DNA from: an uncultured Bacteroidota bacterium
GTDB lineage: Bacteria > Bacteroidota > Bacteroidia > UKL13-3
DNA: 46,890 bases
Reading direction: 5' to 3'
Assembly: GCA_903927505.1 (NCBI GenBank)
Contig: CAIYNF010000036.1
Location: forward strand, 1 to 46,890
Below the pieces are notes generated by a model. It saw nothing but the letters and a program-made list of their open reading frames with translations. It made no database searches and was not told where the DNA came from. The translations under genes and the position numbers were made by a program. Below are positions 1-9,238 of this stretch, piece by piece (the first letter of the stretch is position 1; the number at the start of each line of letters is the position of its first letter).

Positions 1-1863
1 TGGTTCGTGGCAAGGAATTAAACCAAGGTCGAATAGAAACTTTGTCCAAAAACGCACATACAATAAATGCCCTGTGGCATGTTCGCTTCCACCCAAATAT
101 AAATCTACCTGTTGCCAATAATTTGCGGCTTCATCGCTCAACATTTTATCGGAATTGCCGGGGTTCATATAACGCAAGAAATACCAGCTACTACCTGCCC
201 ATCCTGGCATGGTAGACAATTCAAAATCGTATTGGTCTTTGTATTTCCAATTCTGAGCCCTACCCAATGGGGGTTCACCATTTTCAGTAGGAAGGAAGGT
301 ATCAATCTCTGGTAAAATAATTGGTAAATCTTTTTCTTCAACCGGATATGGAATACCGTTTTTATAGAAAATAGGTATTGGTTCGCCCCAATAACGCTGG
401 CGACCAAAAATGGCATCACGCAACCTAAAGTTGGTTTTTCCTTTCCCCAAACCTCTTTCTTCTATTTCTTGAATGGCTTTTTTCATGGCCTTCTTCACGC
501 CTAATCCATTTAAGAAAGAAGAATTAATGCAATTGCCTTCTTTGGCATCCATTGATGCTTCTTGAAAATTATGTGTAGTGCCATTTTCAATAACAGGAAG
601 AATGGGCAAGGTAAAATGTTTGGCAAAGGCATGGTCTCTGGTATCATGCGCCGGAACGCCCATTACAGCGCCAGTTCCATAACCACCCAAAACATAATCT
701 GCCACCCAAATGGGTACTTCCTTGCCTGTAAATGGATGGATGGCATAAGCTCCAGTAAATTCACCGCTCACGCGTTTTACATCAGATTGACGCTCGCGTT
801 CACTTCTATTGCGCGCCATTTCTAAATAGTCCATCACATCTTCCAAGCGCTCTGGTGTAAGCAATTGCTCCAACATTTCATGTTCTGGTGCAATGGCCAA
901 AAAGCTAACGCCAAAAATGGTATCCGGACGAGTGGTAAAAACTTCAATATCAAAATGCTCATCTTGTACTTTAAAACTTAGGCTCGCACCTTGTGATTTT
1001 CCAATCCAATTTCTTTGCGATTCTTTTAAGCTATCTGTCCAATCTAAACTATCTAAATCTTGCAACAAACGTTCTGCATAAGCTGTAATACGCAGACTCC
1101 ATTGGTTCATTAATTTTCTTTCTACTGGAAAGCCACCTCTTTCGCTCACCCCATCTTTCACTTCATCGTTGCTTAAAACGGTGCCCATGGCAGGACACCA
1201 GTTCACATAAGCCTCGCTGAGGTAGGCCAATCTAAAACCCAATAAGATTTTTTGTTGCGCTTCTTCGCTAAATGCTTTCCATTGTTCTTGGGTAAAAGCT
1301 GGAAAATCAAATTCCATTCCACCGGTCAGAATATGGTCGTCGCTGCCTTTAAATCCTTCTGTTTCAAATAAAGTAATGAGCGTTTGAATTGGTTCGGCCT
1401 TTTTAGCAATAGGGTTGAACCAACTATTGAACAATTGAATAAAAATCCACTGCGTCCATTTGTAATAGGCAGGGTCGGAAGTTCTAATTTCTCTGCTCCA
1501 ATCAAAACTAAAACCAATTTTATCTAATTGTTCGCGGTAGCGTTTGATGTTTTGTGTGGTGGTAACAGCAGGGTGCTGACCCGTTTGAATGGCATACTGT
1601 TCTGCCGGTAAACCAAAGGCATCATAACCCATTGGGTGCAATACATTGTAACCTTTTAGGCGCTTGTAACGGCTAAAAATATCGCTGGCAATATAACCCA
1701 AAGGATGGCCAACATGTAAGCCTTCGCCGCTAGGGTAGGGAAACATATCCAAGACATAATATTTAGGTAAGCTGGTATTTTCTTTTACCTCATAAATTTT
1801 ATTCTCTGCCCAATATTTTTGCCATTTGGCTTCAATTTCTGTGTGTTTATATTCGCTACTCAT
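1..1863 (-). CDS. leuS: Leucyl-tRNA synthetase, N-terminal part (cut by window edge)
   Basis: Class I aminoacyl-tRNA synthetase that charges tRNA-Leu in the cytoplasm. 621 codons are open from ATG at 1863 to the window edge, so the C-terminus, including the KMSKS loop, is outside. Seen: the ATP-binding HIGH motif as HVGH (residues 50-53), the context [12 protein letters not shown], and the CP1 editing-domain stretch [19 protein letters not shown]. These are diagnostic of LeuRS. The start is the first ATG after a good promoter at 1943-1974 on the same strand. The gene is divergent from ftsX, sharing a 180-bp intergenic region. Confidence 0.97.
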   Translation of the reverse strand, partial: MSSEYKHTEIEAKWQKYWAENKIYEVKENTSLPKYYVLDMFPYPSGEGLHVGHPLGYIASDIFSRYKRLKGYNVLHPMGYDAFGLPAEQYAIQTGQHPAVTTTQNIKRYREQLDKIGFSFDWSREIRTSDPAYYKWTQWIFIQLFNSWFNPIAKKAEPIQTLITLFETEGFKGSDDHILTGGMEFDFPAFTQEQWKAFSEEAQQKILLGFRLAYLSEAYVNWCPAMGTVLSNDEVKDGVSERGGFPVERKLMNQWSLRITAYAERLLQDLDSLDWTDSLKESQRNWIGKSQGASLSFKVQDEHFDIEVFTTRPDTIFGVSFLAIAPEHEMLEQLLTPERLEDVMDYLEMARNRSERERQSDVKRVSGEFTGAYAIHPFTGKEVPIWVADYVLGGYGTGAVMGVPAHDTRDHAFAKHFTLPILPVIENGTTHNFQEASMDAKEGNCINSSFLNGLGVKKAMKKAIQEIEERGLGKGKTNFRLRDAIFGRQRYWGEPIPIFYKNGIPYPVEEKDLPIILPEIDTFLPTENGEPPLGRAQNWKYKDQYDFELSTMPGWAGSSWYFLRYMNPGNSDKMLSDEAANYWQQVDLYLGGSEHATGHLLYVRFWTKFLFDLGLIPCHEP

Positions 1864-1942
1864 CCCTGTAAATTCTCTTGTTTTAATAAGTGGGCCGAAA
1901 TTAATCATTTTTCTCGAACCCTTTACTGCTAAAAATAGTCTG

Positions 1943-1974
1943 CAAAAATAGACGCAAGGCCCTGCTTTTCCAAA
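1943..1974 (-). promoter_or_regulatory. Promoter of leuS (Bacteroidota type)
   Basis: On the minus strand TTTG (1971-1974) is followed after 20 bp by TATTTTTG (1943-1950), which fits the Bacteroidota primary-sigma consensus TTTG / TAnnTTTG. It lies about 80 bp upstream of the leuS ATG. Confidence 0.65.
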
Positions 1975-1991
1975 GTTGTGGTATAATTCAC

Positions 1992-2023
1992 CTTGCTTCG
2001 CTAAATTTCCTTTTCCATATTTG
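1992..2023 (+). promoter_or_regulatory. Possible promoter of the ftsX operon
   Basis: CTTG (1992-1995), 20 bp, then CATATTTG (2016-2023). Each box differs from the TTTG / TAnnTTTG consensus by one base. It is placed about 20 bp before the GTG start at 2044. Confidence 0.4.
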
Positions 2024-2043
2024 TATCTTAAATAGCAATAGTT

Positions 2044-2907
2044 GTGAACCAAACCGTAAAGCGCAAAAAGAAATTTAGTTATATCTCCTCCATTTTAAGC
2101 ATTTCTATGGTATTGCTCATGTTGGGCTTGTTTGGGTTTTTAGTTGTGGGTAGTAAACACATGGAAACCTACCTCAAAGAAAACATGGTAATCAATGTTT
2201 TTTTAAGTCAGGATGTTACCGATGTGGCGGTAAAAGAAATGCAGAAAAAAATTGAGACACAAGAATTCTTAAAGAATGTGTCATACATCTCAAAGGCCCA
2301 AGCAGCAACAGATTTCAGCAATGAGCTCGGACAAGATTTTGTAAGTTTCTTGGGTTACAATCCGTTAATGGGTTCGTTTCAAGTAAAGGTAAAAGAAGAT
2401 TTTAACAATGTTGAATCTTTGGTTCAGGTAGAAAATTATTTAAAAGGTATGCCTAAGGTAAGTGAAGTAAGTTACCAACGCAGTGCTTATGATTTGGCGC
2501 AAAAAAATATCAATACAATCGGATTAATATTATTTGGATTGGCTTCTGTATTTGGCATTATTGCTGTAGTATTAATTCACAATACCGTTCGTTTAAATTT
2601 ATATGCCCAACGTTTTATAATAAAAAGCATGCAATTGGTAGGGGCAACCCATTGGTTCATTACCAAGCCATTTGTATGGCAGTCTATTAAAAATGGTATC
2701 TGGGGCTGGTTTATAGCTTTGTTGTTATTGTTCGGTTTAAACCAAGCCTTGCCAATTTGGATTCCAGAATGGTCTTCTTTTGACCATGGCAATAGCCTTT
2801 TAATTATGTATGCCAGTTTGTTAGGAATAGGTTTATTAATTAGCATTAGCAGCAGTTTCTTGAGCACACGAAAATACCTTTATGCACGTTTAGAAGATTT
2901 GTATTAA
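2044..2907 (+). CDS. ftsX: Cell division protein FtsX (permease-like)
   Basis: Integral membrane partner of the ATPase FtsE. The FtsEX complex activates peptidoglycan hydrolases at the septum. The 287-aa protein has the FtsX layout: a cytoplasmic basic N-terminus, one TM at about 15-35, an extracytoplasmic domain at about 40-155, and three C-terminal TMs in a FtsX/MacB-like permease domain ([19 protein letters not shown], then [13 protein letters not shown]). The start is GTG at 2044. It heads a same-strand run with DUF3098, uppP and truB, an order widely conserved in Bacteroidota. FtsE is not in the window. Confidence 0.93.
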   Translation: MNQTVKRKKKFSYISSILSISMVLLMLGLFGFLVVGSKHMETYLKENMVINVFLSQDVTDVAVKEMQKKIETQEFLKNVSYISKAQAATDFSNELGQDFVSFLGYNPLMGSFQVKVKEDFNNVESLVQVENYLKGMPKVSEVSYQRSAYDLAQKNINTIGLILFGLASVFGIIAVVLIHNTVRLNLYAQRFIIKSMQLVGATHWFITKPFVWQSIKNGIWGWFIALLLLFGLNQALPIWIPEWSSFDHGNSLLIMYASLLGIGLLISISSSFLSTRKYLYARLEDLY

Positions 2908-2981
2908 AAGCATTTTTGAACATTTTGAATATTAGGCCCAAAAGGGTTGGATTATTAACAGATAAATAGCATATTGCACCC

Positions 2982-3218
2982 ATGAGTAAAGAAAAAATCA
3001 GCACCAAGAAAGTAGAAAACGCGCCAAAGGATTATGTTTTTGGTAAAGAGAACTACACCTTAATGATTATTGGCATTGCCGTTATTTTTGCCGGATTTGC
3101 TTTAATGGTTGGTTCGGAAGATATCTTTGATTTTCGTAAATTAACTTTGGCTCCAATTGTGGTTTTGGTAGGTTTCGTTATAGAAATTGTTGCCATCATG
3201 CGCAAGCCAAAAGACTAG
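2982..3218 (+). CDS. DUF3098 small membrane protein
   Basis: A 78-aa protein with a basic N-terminal 20 residues, a YVFGKENYTLMIIG stretch and two TM segments (about 27-45 and 57-72), ending RKPKD. Length, sequence style and position directly between ftsX and uppP match DUF3098, whose function is unknown. The link to envelope biogenesis is inferred only from the operon. Confidence 0.85.
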   Translation: MSKEKISTKKVENAPKDYVFGKENYTLMIIGIAVIFAGFALMVGSEDIFDFRKLTLAPIVVLVGFVIEIVAIMRKPKD

Positions 3219-3275
3219 TTTTTAGTCGGCATATTTTTTTTTAACCAATAAAACCCGCATTAGGGCTATTTTCTT

Positions 3276-4070
3276 ATGGAAATGATACAAGCTATTCTCC
3301 TTGCCATTGTTGAGGGGATTACAGAATACCTGCCTATTTCTTCTACAGGCCACATGATTATAGCCTCTTCTATCATGGGCATTCAATCGAGTGAATTTGT
3401 AAAAATGTTTACCGTTGCCATTCAGTTTGGGGCCATTTTAGCGGTGGTGGTTTTGTATTGGAAACGCTTTTTTCAGAGTTTAGATTTTTATTATAAATTA
3501 TTTGTAGCCTTCTTACCCGCTGCTATTATTGGCTTTTTGTTAAATGATTACATAGATGCCTTATTAGAAAATGTAGTGGTGGTAGCAATAAGTTTATTGC
3601 TTGGCGGTATTGTTTTATTGTTCATCGATCAACTTTTTAAAACACCAGAAAAAGAGCTAGAAGAAATTACCTATGCCAAAGCATTGAAGATTGGGTTCTT
3701 TCAGGTAATTTCTATGATTCCAGGTGTATCGCGTTCTGCAGCCACTATTATTGGTGGTTTGAGCCAAAAAATGAGCAGGACAGCCGCTGCAGAATTTTCA
3801 TTCTTTTTAGCGGTTCCCACTATGTTTGCTGCTACCGCTTACAAGCTTTTAAAGTTTTATAAAGCGGGCGGTTTTAGCGGAAGCGAAAGTCATTTGCCTG
3901 TTTTATTGCTTGGTAATTTAGTAGCCTTTGTAGTTGCACTTTTTGCTATAAAAGCATTCATTGGTTATTTAACCAAGCATGGTTTTAAAATGTTTGGCTA
4001 TTACAGAATCATTATAGGTTCAATTATTTTGGCCTTACATTTCATGGGCTACGAGCTAAACATGTTATAA
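3276..4070 (+). CDS. uppP: Undecaprenyl-diphosphatase UppP (BacA)
   Basis: Dephosphorylates undecaprenyl diphosphate to recycle the lipid carrier for peptidoglycan and other wall polymers, and gives bacitracin tolerance when abundant. The 264-aa polytopic membrane protein shows both family signatures: [15 protein letters not shown] near the N-terminus and [14 protein letters not shown] near residues 150-165, which form the active site. Length is usual for the family. It lies between DUF3098 and truB. Confidence 0.97.
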   Translation: MEMIQAILLAIVEGITEYLPISSTGHMIIASSIMGIQSSEFVKMFTVAIQFGAILAVVVLYWKRFFQSLDFYYKLFVAFLPAAIIGFLLNDYIDALLENVVVVAISLLLGGIVLLFIDQLFKTPEKELEEITYAKALKIGFFQVISMIPGVSRSAATIIGGLSQKMSRTAAAEFSFFLAVPTMFAATAYKLLKFYKAGGFSGSESHLPVLLLGNLVAFVVALFAIKAFIGYLTKHGFKMFGYYRIIIGSIILALHFMGYELNML

Positions 4071-4080
4071 ATTATACACC

Positions 4081-4821
4081 TTGGATATTCTTGATTTAGC
4101 TACCGGAACTGTATTAAGGGTTTACAAACCTTATACCTGGACCAGCTTTGACGTTACTAAAAAAATTCAGCGTTTGGTATTGCGCAAGCTCAAGCGCCAA
4201 AGTAGAAAATTGGCAGAAGGCAAGCGCAAGGTAAAGGTTGGCCATGCAGGCACCTTAGACCCCTTGGCAACAGGTTTGTTGATTGTATGCATAGGCAAAG
4301 AGACCAAGAACATTGAAAAGTATATGGGCATGCCCAAAGAGTATACAGGGGCTTTTTATTTAGGCGCTACCACACCCAGTTTTGATAAAGAAACGGCTGT
4401 CGACCAAAGTTTTGATATTTCAAGCATTACTGATGCTGCCATTTATGCCGCTGCAAAGCAATTAACGGGCGAATTAGACCAGGTGCCACCTTTGTTTTCA
4501 GCTATTAAGAAAGATGGGGTTAGGGCTTACCAAATGGCCAGGGCAGGTTCAGATGTACAATTGGCCTCCCGCAAGGTATTGGTGTTGGAATTTGAGATAA
4601 CAGACATACAATTGCCCTTGGTAAGCTTTAGAATCAGCTGCAGCAAGGGAACCTATATCAGGTCCTTGGCCAGAGATTTTGGAAAATTACTCCATAACGG
4701 GGCATATTTAGACAGTTTGTGCCGAACCAAGATTGGCAATTTTGATTTAGGCCAAGCCATAACGGTGGAAGAGTTGGCTGAAATTTGCGGGGAGCCTATG
4801 AAATTTAAGGCAAAAGCCTAA
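4081..4821 (+). CDS. truB: tRNA pseudouridine-55 synthase TruB
   Basis: Isomerises U55 in the T-arm of tRNAs. The catalytic aspartate is in GHAGTLDPLATGLL, and KGTYIRSLARDFG is the second family block. At 246 aa it is normal for a short TruB. The start is probably TTG at 4081, 10 bp after the uppP stop; this places YKPYTWTSFDVTKKIQ about 16 residues in, as in homologs. It is the last gene of the ftsX operon, with tRNA-Lys following on the same strand. Confidence 0.95.
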   Translation: MDILDLATGTVLRVYKPYTWTSFDVTKKIQRLVLRKLKRQSRKLAEGKRKVKVGHAGTLDPLATGLLIVCIGKETKNIEKYMGMPKEYTGAFYLGATTPSFDKETAVDQSFDISSITDAAIYAAAKQLTGELDQVPPLFSAIKKDGVRAYQMARAGSDVQLASRKVLVLEFEITDIQLPLVSFRISCSKGTYIRSLARDFGKLLHNGAYLDSLCRTKIGNFDLGQAITVEELAEICGEPMKFKAKA

Positions 4822-4879
4822 TTTATTTCTCTTGGTTTTCAGGCATGTAATGAGGGAGAAAGAAATATTTTAAAAAAGG

Positions 4880-4910
4880 TTTGTCAAATAAACTGAGTTT
4901 AATATATTTG
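4880..4910 (+). promoter_or_regulatory. Promoter of tRNA-Lys
   Basis: TTTG (4880-4883), a 19-bp spacer and TATATTTG (4903-4910) match the Bacteroidota promoter consensus exactly. The expected transcription start lies about 20 bp before the tRNA. Confidence 0.85.
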
Positions 4911-4938
4911 CACCCCGTTACAGGTAACAATGTAACAC

Positions 4939-5011
4939 GATTCTGTAGCTCAGCTGGTAGAGCATTACACTTTTAATGTAGGGGTCCTGGGTTCGAATCC
5001 CAGCGGGATCA
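4939..5011 (+). tRNA. tRNA-Lys (anticodon TTT)
   Basis: A 73-nt cloverleaf: acceptor GATTCTG/CGGGATC, D-arm GCTC...GAGC, anticodon loop CTTTTAA (anticodon TTT), T-arm CTGGG-TTCGAAT-CCCAG, discriminator A. No CCA is encoded. The last 14 nt (4998-5011) belong to a 66-bp repeat that recurs at 20304, so this tRNA is the integration target of the element to its right. The gene is intact. Confidence 0.97.
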
Positions 5012-5063
5012 CAAAACAAAAACGCAAACCCTTGATAGTTAAGACTTTCAAGGGTTTTTTGTT
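4998..5063 (+). repeat. Attachment site repeat, left copy (attL)
   Basis: 66 bp identical to 20304-20369, in the same orientation. It covers the last 14 nt of tRNA-Lys, the spacer and the tRNA terminator hairpin. Divergence begins abruptly on both sides. This is the classic signature of tyrosine-recombinase integration into a tRNA 3' end. Confidence 0.93.
5026..5061 (+). terminator. Intrinsic terminator of tRNA-Lys
   Basis: A 10-bp perfect stem AAACCCTTGA / TCAAGGGTTT (5026-5035 with 5048-5057), a 12-nt loop and a T-tract. It lies inside the att repeat, so integration keeps the tRNA terminated. An identical copy stands at 20332-20367. Confidence 0.85.
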
Positions 5064-5068
5064 GCACT

Positions 5069-5091
5069 GGGGTAAACATAGGGTAAACATT
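5069..5091 (+). repeat. Tandem GGGGTAAACAT repeats, left end (candidate integrase arm sites)
   Basis: GGGGTAAACATA (5069-5080) directly followed by GGGTAAACATT (5081-5091), 5 bp inside the left att repeat. The same pair occurs at 20169-20192. Binding by the integrase is inferred from their position at both element ends. The remaining 5092-5291 shows nothing else besides a promoter-like box at 5275. Confidence 0.6.
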
Positions 5092-5274
5092 TTGAAAATA
5101 GTTGAAATTTAAGCCCATTGATAATCTGCCCATAATTTATTACCAATTAAAGTTTTTGCCTGCTCGTTTATTTTTCCTAATTTTTTATGAATGCAAGCTA
5201 TAAAGAGTAACTGTTTTTGAGTTACCAATCTATTAAACAGGAAATACTGTTTATACTTACTTCTTTGTATTTCA

Positions 5275-5282
5275 TATCTTTG
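5275..5282 (+). promoter_or_regulatory. Promoter -7 box before the 5292 gene
   Basis: TATCTTTG fits TAnnTTTG. No clear TTTG lies 19-20 bp upstream. The ATG at 5292 would be only a few bases from the transcription start, so either the message is nearly leaderless or the true start is downstream. Confidence 0.4.
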
Positions 5283-5291
5283 TAAATAGAT

Positions 5292-5810
5292 ATGATAGAT
5301 AATTCCAATACTAATATTGACTCATTCATTTCTGTGCTTCCTGCTGAATTTTTAGCTAAATTGAATAAGCAGGAGCTTGGAATACTTGAACGTGCCTATA
5401 AGGTCAAGAAATTAGCATCTACTGGGATTATACCAGCTTCTTCTGAAGATTATAATTTTACGTTGCTTTTTGCATCGCACAGAAAGTTCAGAGCAATTGT
5501 GCAGGATAAGCAATTTTTGAATGAAAATAGGGTAGAAGGTTTTTGGAAGCGCGACCCCATGGTTTTGGTTCGCCTCTTATTATTCTTTGCATCCTCTCCT
5601 TATGAATACGCGCGCATACCCAAGCAGGATGTTATTGCTTTCTTTGGAAATAGCACCTGGATGGTAAATGGTAAAATGCTTTTAAAGTACGGATGGATTG
5701 TCCATTGCGCTCCAAATACCTACCATATTTCTGTAAGAGGTAAAAAGCTGTTGGAGTTATTTAAACTTAGGTTGGAGAGAGAGTTTAATAGTGTTTGGTA
5801 TTCAGTTTAG
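5292..5810 (+). CDS. Unknown protein at left end of the integrated element
   Basis: 172 aa, soluble, no signal peptide or TM. I do not recognise the family. The centre (about residues 55-115) is mixed helix, and the C-terminal part around YGWIVHCAPNTYHISVRGKKLLELFKL could be a small winged-helix-like fold, a weak impression. It is the only rightward gene in the element, next to attL and facing the leftward cargo, which fits an accessory gene of the element rather than the core chromosome. Confidence 0.7.
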   Translation: MIDNSNTNIDSFISVLPAEFLAKLNKQELGILERAYKVKKLASTGIIPASSEDYNFTLLFASHRKFRAIVQDKQFLNENRVEGFWKRDPMVLVRLLLFFASSPYEYARIPKQDVIAFFGNSTWMVNGKMLLKYGWIVHCAPNTYHISVRGKKLLELFKLRLEREFNSVWYSV

Positions 5811-5823
5811 GAAGCTGATTTTT

Positions 5824-6597
5824 TTATTTAGTAAATTCCTTAGTAATTTTTTCAACATCCTCCATTTTATATACATAGACACTTCCGTCTTTTGTCTGAA
5901 TTTTTAAATTTACGTTAGGCGTCTGTTCGATAATTATACCCCTGATAATGCTTCCGTTTTTTAAATAAACAACCTCCACATACTCGGATTTATTTTCATG
6001 AGAAGAAGTAGTTGATTTCTTTTTACCAAGCACCATGAATAATATTCCTACAGCACAAATTATTAATCCCCCTAAAATGCTTGTAAAAAGTAATATTAAA
6101 ATACCTGCTGCCCATATTATCCAGCCAAGAATTCTTAATGCAAGGCTACCATCACCCTCTTCAGATAAAGAATTTGCTTTAAATTCCTTCAATTTGGTTG
6201 ATAATACTTTTTTATTGGAAATTGCAGGTTTTGATTCTGAAATAGAATTTTCCTTTGCAGCCTTATAATTTACTTTTTTGTCAAATTCAACTAATTTTTG
6301 AGATGGAATAATAACATAGTTATTGCCTACCGATGCAGTAATATTGTCTTCACTAACTGGCGTTATGAAAGGATTATCAAATATGTTAGTTGCTTTCTCC
6401 GATTGAATAACTGGCAAGGTTTGATTTTTATCCTTTTTATTAGAGTTATTAGCTAATCCTTGCTTTTTAGAATTTTGCTTTCCATTTTTCCATTCAATAT
6501 GGTAGCCAGACATGTAAACCCGTTTTTCTATTGTGCAAGAAGTCAAGACAAGCGACATTGCAAGGCCAATGAACGTAAGATGATTAATAGATTTCAT
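5824..6597 (-). CDS. Lipoprotein with C-terminal Sm-like/KOW-like tail
   Basis: 257 aa. The N-terminus is a lipoprotein signal with lipobox LVLTSC (Cys about 21) followed by IEKRVYMSGYHIEWK, a pattern common in Bacteroidota lipoproteins. A low-complexity Asn/Lys region follows. About residues 155-190 form two hydrophobic segments (GWIIWAAGILILLFTSILGG). The C-terminus (VVYLKNGSIIRGIIIEQ ... KMEDVEKITKE) is a small beta-rich domain often found at the ends of Bacteroidota envelope proteins. Function unknown. It lies between the 5292 gene, which converges on it, and hsdR. Confidence 0.75.
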   Translation of the reverse strand: MKSINHLTFIGLAMSLVLTSCTIEKRVYMSGYHIEWKNGKQNSKKQGLANNSNKKDKNQTLPVIQSEKATNIFDNPFITPVSEDNITASVGNNYVIIPSQKLVEFDKKVNYKAAKENSISESKPAISNKKVLSTKLKEFKANSLSEEGDGSLALRILGWIIWAAGILILLFTSILGGLIICAVGILFMVLGKKKSTTSSHENKSEYVEVVYLKNGSIIRGIIIEQTPNVNLKIQTKDGSVYVYKMEDVEKITKEFTK

Positions 6598-6748
6598 TTT
6601 GGTTTTAAATTGTATATAAAAGTATTATAATTAATTGAAGCCTATTGGACCCAATAATATTTTTGCAAAAGAAATGTGGTACTCATAGGATTTTTATCTA
6701 AACCAAAAATACCGCTTTTTAACATATCTCCTAAGGTTCTTTTTTGTA

Positions 6749-9238
6749 TTACGCAATCCTACTCGCATACAAGTGCTTCTGGAAATCTATGAAGAGGCTG
6801 GATATGTTTTTTACTTCTCCGAGGATGCCTTTGGCATCTTCTAAGGATTGGTATTTATTTACCAATAGAATTGGTAGTTTTTCTTGGTCCAATTCTTCAA
6901 CGCCAGTTTCAACATACTTACTCAGTACAAATTCTATGAACTCTTTCTGGTGTTGGTTCAATATTGCCAAAATTGTGGCGCGTGAGGCCGCTACGCGTTG
7001 TTCTCTTGTAAGCGAGATATAGTTCCCATTAAATACATATTCTAACACATCAAACAAATCACTCTTTTCCATATCTACCAATTGTTGCACAATTAGTAAA
7101 TCGCTTTTAGGGAAACCTGCGTCCTCTAAGCGTTCCAATAGTAGTTTTCTGGTGATTGGGTTACTCCAAATGGCGCGCAATTCGTTTTCATCCTTAAATA
7201 GATTAGGTAACTCGCCAAACAAATTATTTAGGAACTCTTCTGCTGAAATAGGCTTGCCATCTGCACTCCAGAATGAAGTGGAAATCATAGATTGTATTTC
7301 GCGCTCCTTTCCATCGCGCAATTTTATCTTTAATTTAGGCCTCTTGTTGCAAACACATGGCCACTTATCACAATCGGGGCAAGGAGGATTGGGTTCAACC
7401 TTGCAAATACAAGGACTTAGCCCACAAACCTTGCATGGCCCTTTTGGCTGTTTTGGTGTTTGAGGGCACTCACATATTCCCTTGCCACATACATCACATG
7501 GAAGTGCTTCGCCATCCCATTCAGGGTCTGAGAAATGGTGGTAAGCATCTACATAATCATAAATAGTGAAAAACTCTTTGCCATCAAATAGGCGTGTGCC
7601 TCTTCCCACAATTTGCTTAAACTCTATCATTGAGTTTACGGGACGCATTAATACAATATTGCGAATATTCCTTGCATCAACCCCAGTAGAAAGCTTTTGG
7701 GAGGTTGTTAATATAGTTGGAATTGTTCTTTCATTGTCTTGAAACTCTTTTAGGAAAGTTTCACCCATATCTCCATCATTGGCAGTTACCCGCACGCAAT
7801 AATTAGGATTGGTACTGGTTTTATATTGGTTTACCAAATCCCTTATAGCCGCGGCATGGTCTTGGGTTGCACAAAAGATTATGGCTTTTTCTTTTTGGTT
7901 GGCATCGCTCATATATATTTGAACACGATTAGCCTCTCTTGCTTTTATTTCAATAATGCGGTTAAAATCGCCTTCTGTGTAGGTTTTCCCTTCTTCAATT
8001 TCGCCTTCTATAATTTGGTCGTCACTGGTATAGATATAATCATCCAAAGTGGTTTTAATACGTTTTACTTTGAAAGGAGTAAGGAAACCATCATTGATAC
8101 CCTCTTTGAGGGAGTAACTATAAACTGGTTCACCAAAATATTTATAGGTGTTTGCATTGTCCTCTCGCTTGGGTGTGGCTGTTAAGCCCAATTGAACAGC
8201 GGGAGAAAAATACGTTAATATACCTCTCCAATTTCCCTCGTCGTTGGCGCCGCCGCGGTGACACTCATCTATAATTATAAAATCGAAATAATCTCTTGGG
8301 TACTGCCCAAAATTGTATTTTACACCTCCATACACATCTGCTTCTTCTGCCGCCATATCTAAAGGCTCTTCCATTTCTCTATTATTAGCTACGGGAGCAT
8401 TTGTCATAAAGGTTTGAAAGATGGTAAAGAAGATACTGCCATTTGTAGGTACAAATCCTGTTTTCTTTATTTCACTGGGTTTAATCCGAACCAATGCATC
8501 TTCTGGAAAGGCCGAAAAAGAATTGAAGGCTTGGTTGGCCAAGATGTTTCTATCTGCTAAAAATAAGATGCGCGGTCTGCGACTACCATCACGCTTTAAA
8601 TTCCAACGTGTTTGAAATAACTTCCAAGCAATTTGAAAGGCGATAGCCGTTTTACCCGTTCCTGTGGCAAGGGTTAATAAAATACGGTCTTTGCCATTTG
8701 CTATTGCCTCAATGGTATTTCTAACGGCAATTTCTTGGTAATAGCGCAATTGCCAAGTGCCACTTTTGTCTTCAAAAGGAACCTCAGCAAACTTTAAACG
8801 CCATTCGTTAATGGGTTGGTATAAGCTTAGTGCTTGTGTTTGCTCACCAATTGGGTATGTTTTGTTCCAAAGTTCTTCAGGAGTGAGGTAATTTTCTACC
8901 AAACCCTCCGCACCTGTTTTCATGCAAATGCTGTAAATCTCCTTGCCGTTTGTTGAGTAAGTAGTTTCTAATTTTAGTTTATCGGCATATTGTTTGGCTT
9001 GTGCCACACCTTCGCCAACACCTAAATCATCGCTTTTGGCTTCTACAACTGCCAGTTTAATTCCTTTGTAAACCAACACATAATCGGCAGTGAGTTTTTT
9101 TGCTCTTACGCCACCTGTTTGTATTTTACCTGCGGTAATGTTGTATTCACGAAGTATTTTAGAACCCTCTACAACTCCCCAACCGCAAGCCTTTAACTTG
9201 GGGTCTATGAGTTCTGCTCTTGTGTCTGCTTCGTTCAT
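6749..9238 (-). CDS. hsdR: Type I restriction enzyme, R subunit (EcoEI-like)
   Basis: Motor and nuclease subunit that translocates DNA and cuts unmodified DNA in the HsdR2M2S complex. 829 aa. The nuclease PD-(D/E)xK set is D52, E66, K68 (ADYVL ... VVEAKSD). SF2 helicase motifs: ATGTGKT (191-197), DECH (324-327), TAT (353-355) and QIVGRGTRL (542-550). Between the motor and the C-terminal EcoEI_R-type domain lies a cysteine-rich insert (581-630) with three CxxCxxxxCxC units. All key residues are present, so it should be active. Its ATG overlaps the hsdS stop by 4 bp; it is the last gene of the operon. Confidence 0.95.
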   Translation of the reverse strand: MNEADTRAELIDPKLKACGWGVVEGSKILREYNITAGKIQTGGVRAKKLTADYVLVYKGIKLAVVEAKSDDLGVGEGVAQAKQYADKLKLETTYSTNGKEIYSICMKTGAEGLVENYLTPEELWNKTYPIGEQTQALSLYQPINEWRLKFAEVPFEDKSGTWQLRYYQEIAVRNTIEAIANGKDRILLTLATGTGKTAIAFQIAWKLFQTRWNLKRDGSRRPRILFLADRNILANQAFNSFSAFPEDALVRIKPSEIKKTGFVPTNGSIFFTIFQTFMTNAPVANNREMEEPLDMAAEEADVYGGVKYNFGQYPRDYFDFIIIDECHRGGANDEGNWRGILTYFSPAVQLGLTATPKREDNANTYKYFGEPVYSYSLKEGINDGFLTPFKVKRIKTTLDDYIYTSDDQIIEGEIEEGKTYTEGDFNRIIEIKAREANRVQIYMSDANQKEKAIIFCATQDHAAAIRDLVNQYKTSTNPNYCVRVTANDGDMGETFLKEFQDNERTIPTILTTSQKLSTGVDARNIRNIVLMRPVNSMIEFKQIVGRGTRLFDGKEFFTIYDYVDAYHHFSDPEWDGEALPCDVCGKGICECPQTPKQPKGPCKVCGLSPCICKVEPNPPCPDCDKWPCVCNKRPKLKIKLRDGKEREIQSMISTSFWSADGKPISAEEFLNNLFGELPNLFKDENELRAIWSNPITRKLLLERLEDAGFPKSDLLIVQQLVDMEKSDLFDVLEYVFNGNYISLTREQRVAASRATILAILNQHQKEFIEFVLSKYVETGVEELDQEKLPILLVNKYQSLEDAKGILGEVKNISSLFIDFQKHLYASRIA

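Noticed and set aside
4918-5133. 71-aa reading frame antisense across tRNA-Lys
   Set aside because: It reads the complement of a tRNA and terminator; peptides like GIRTQDPYIK are typical artefacts of translated tRNA DNA.
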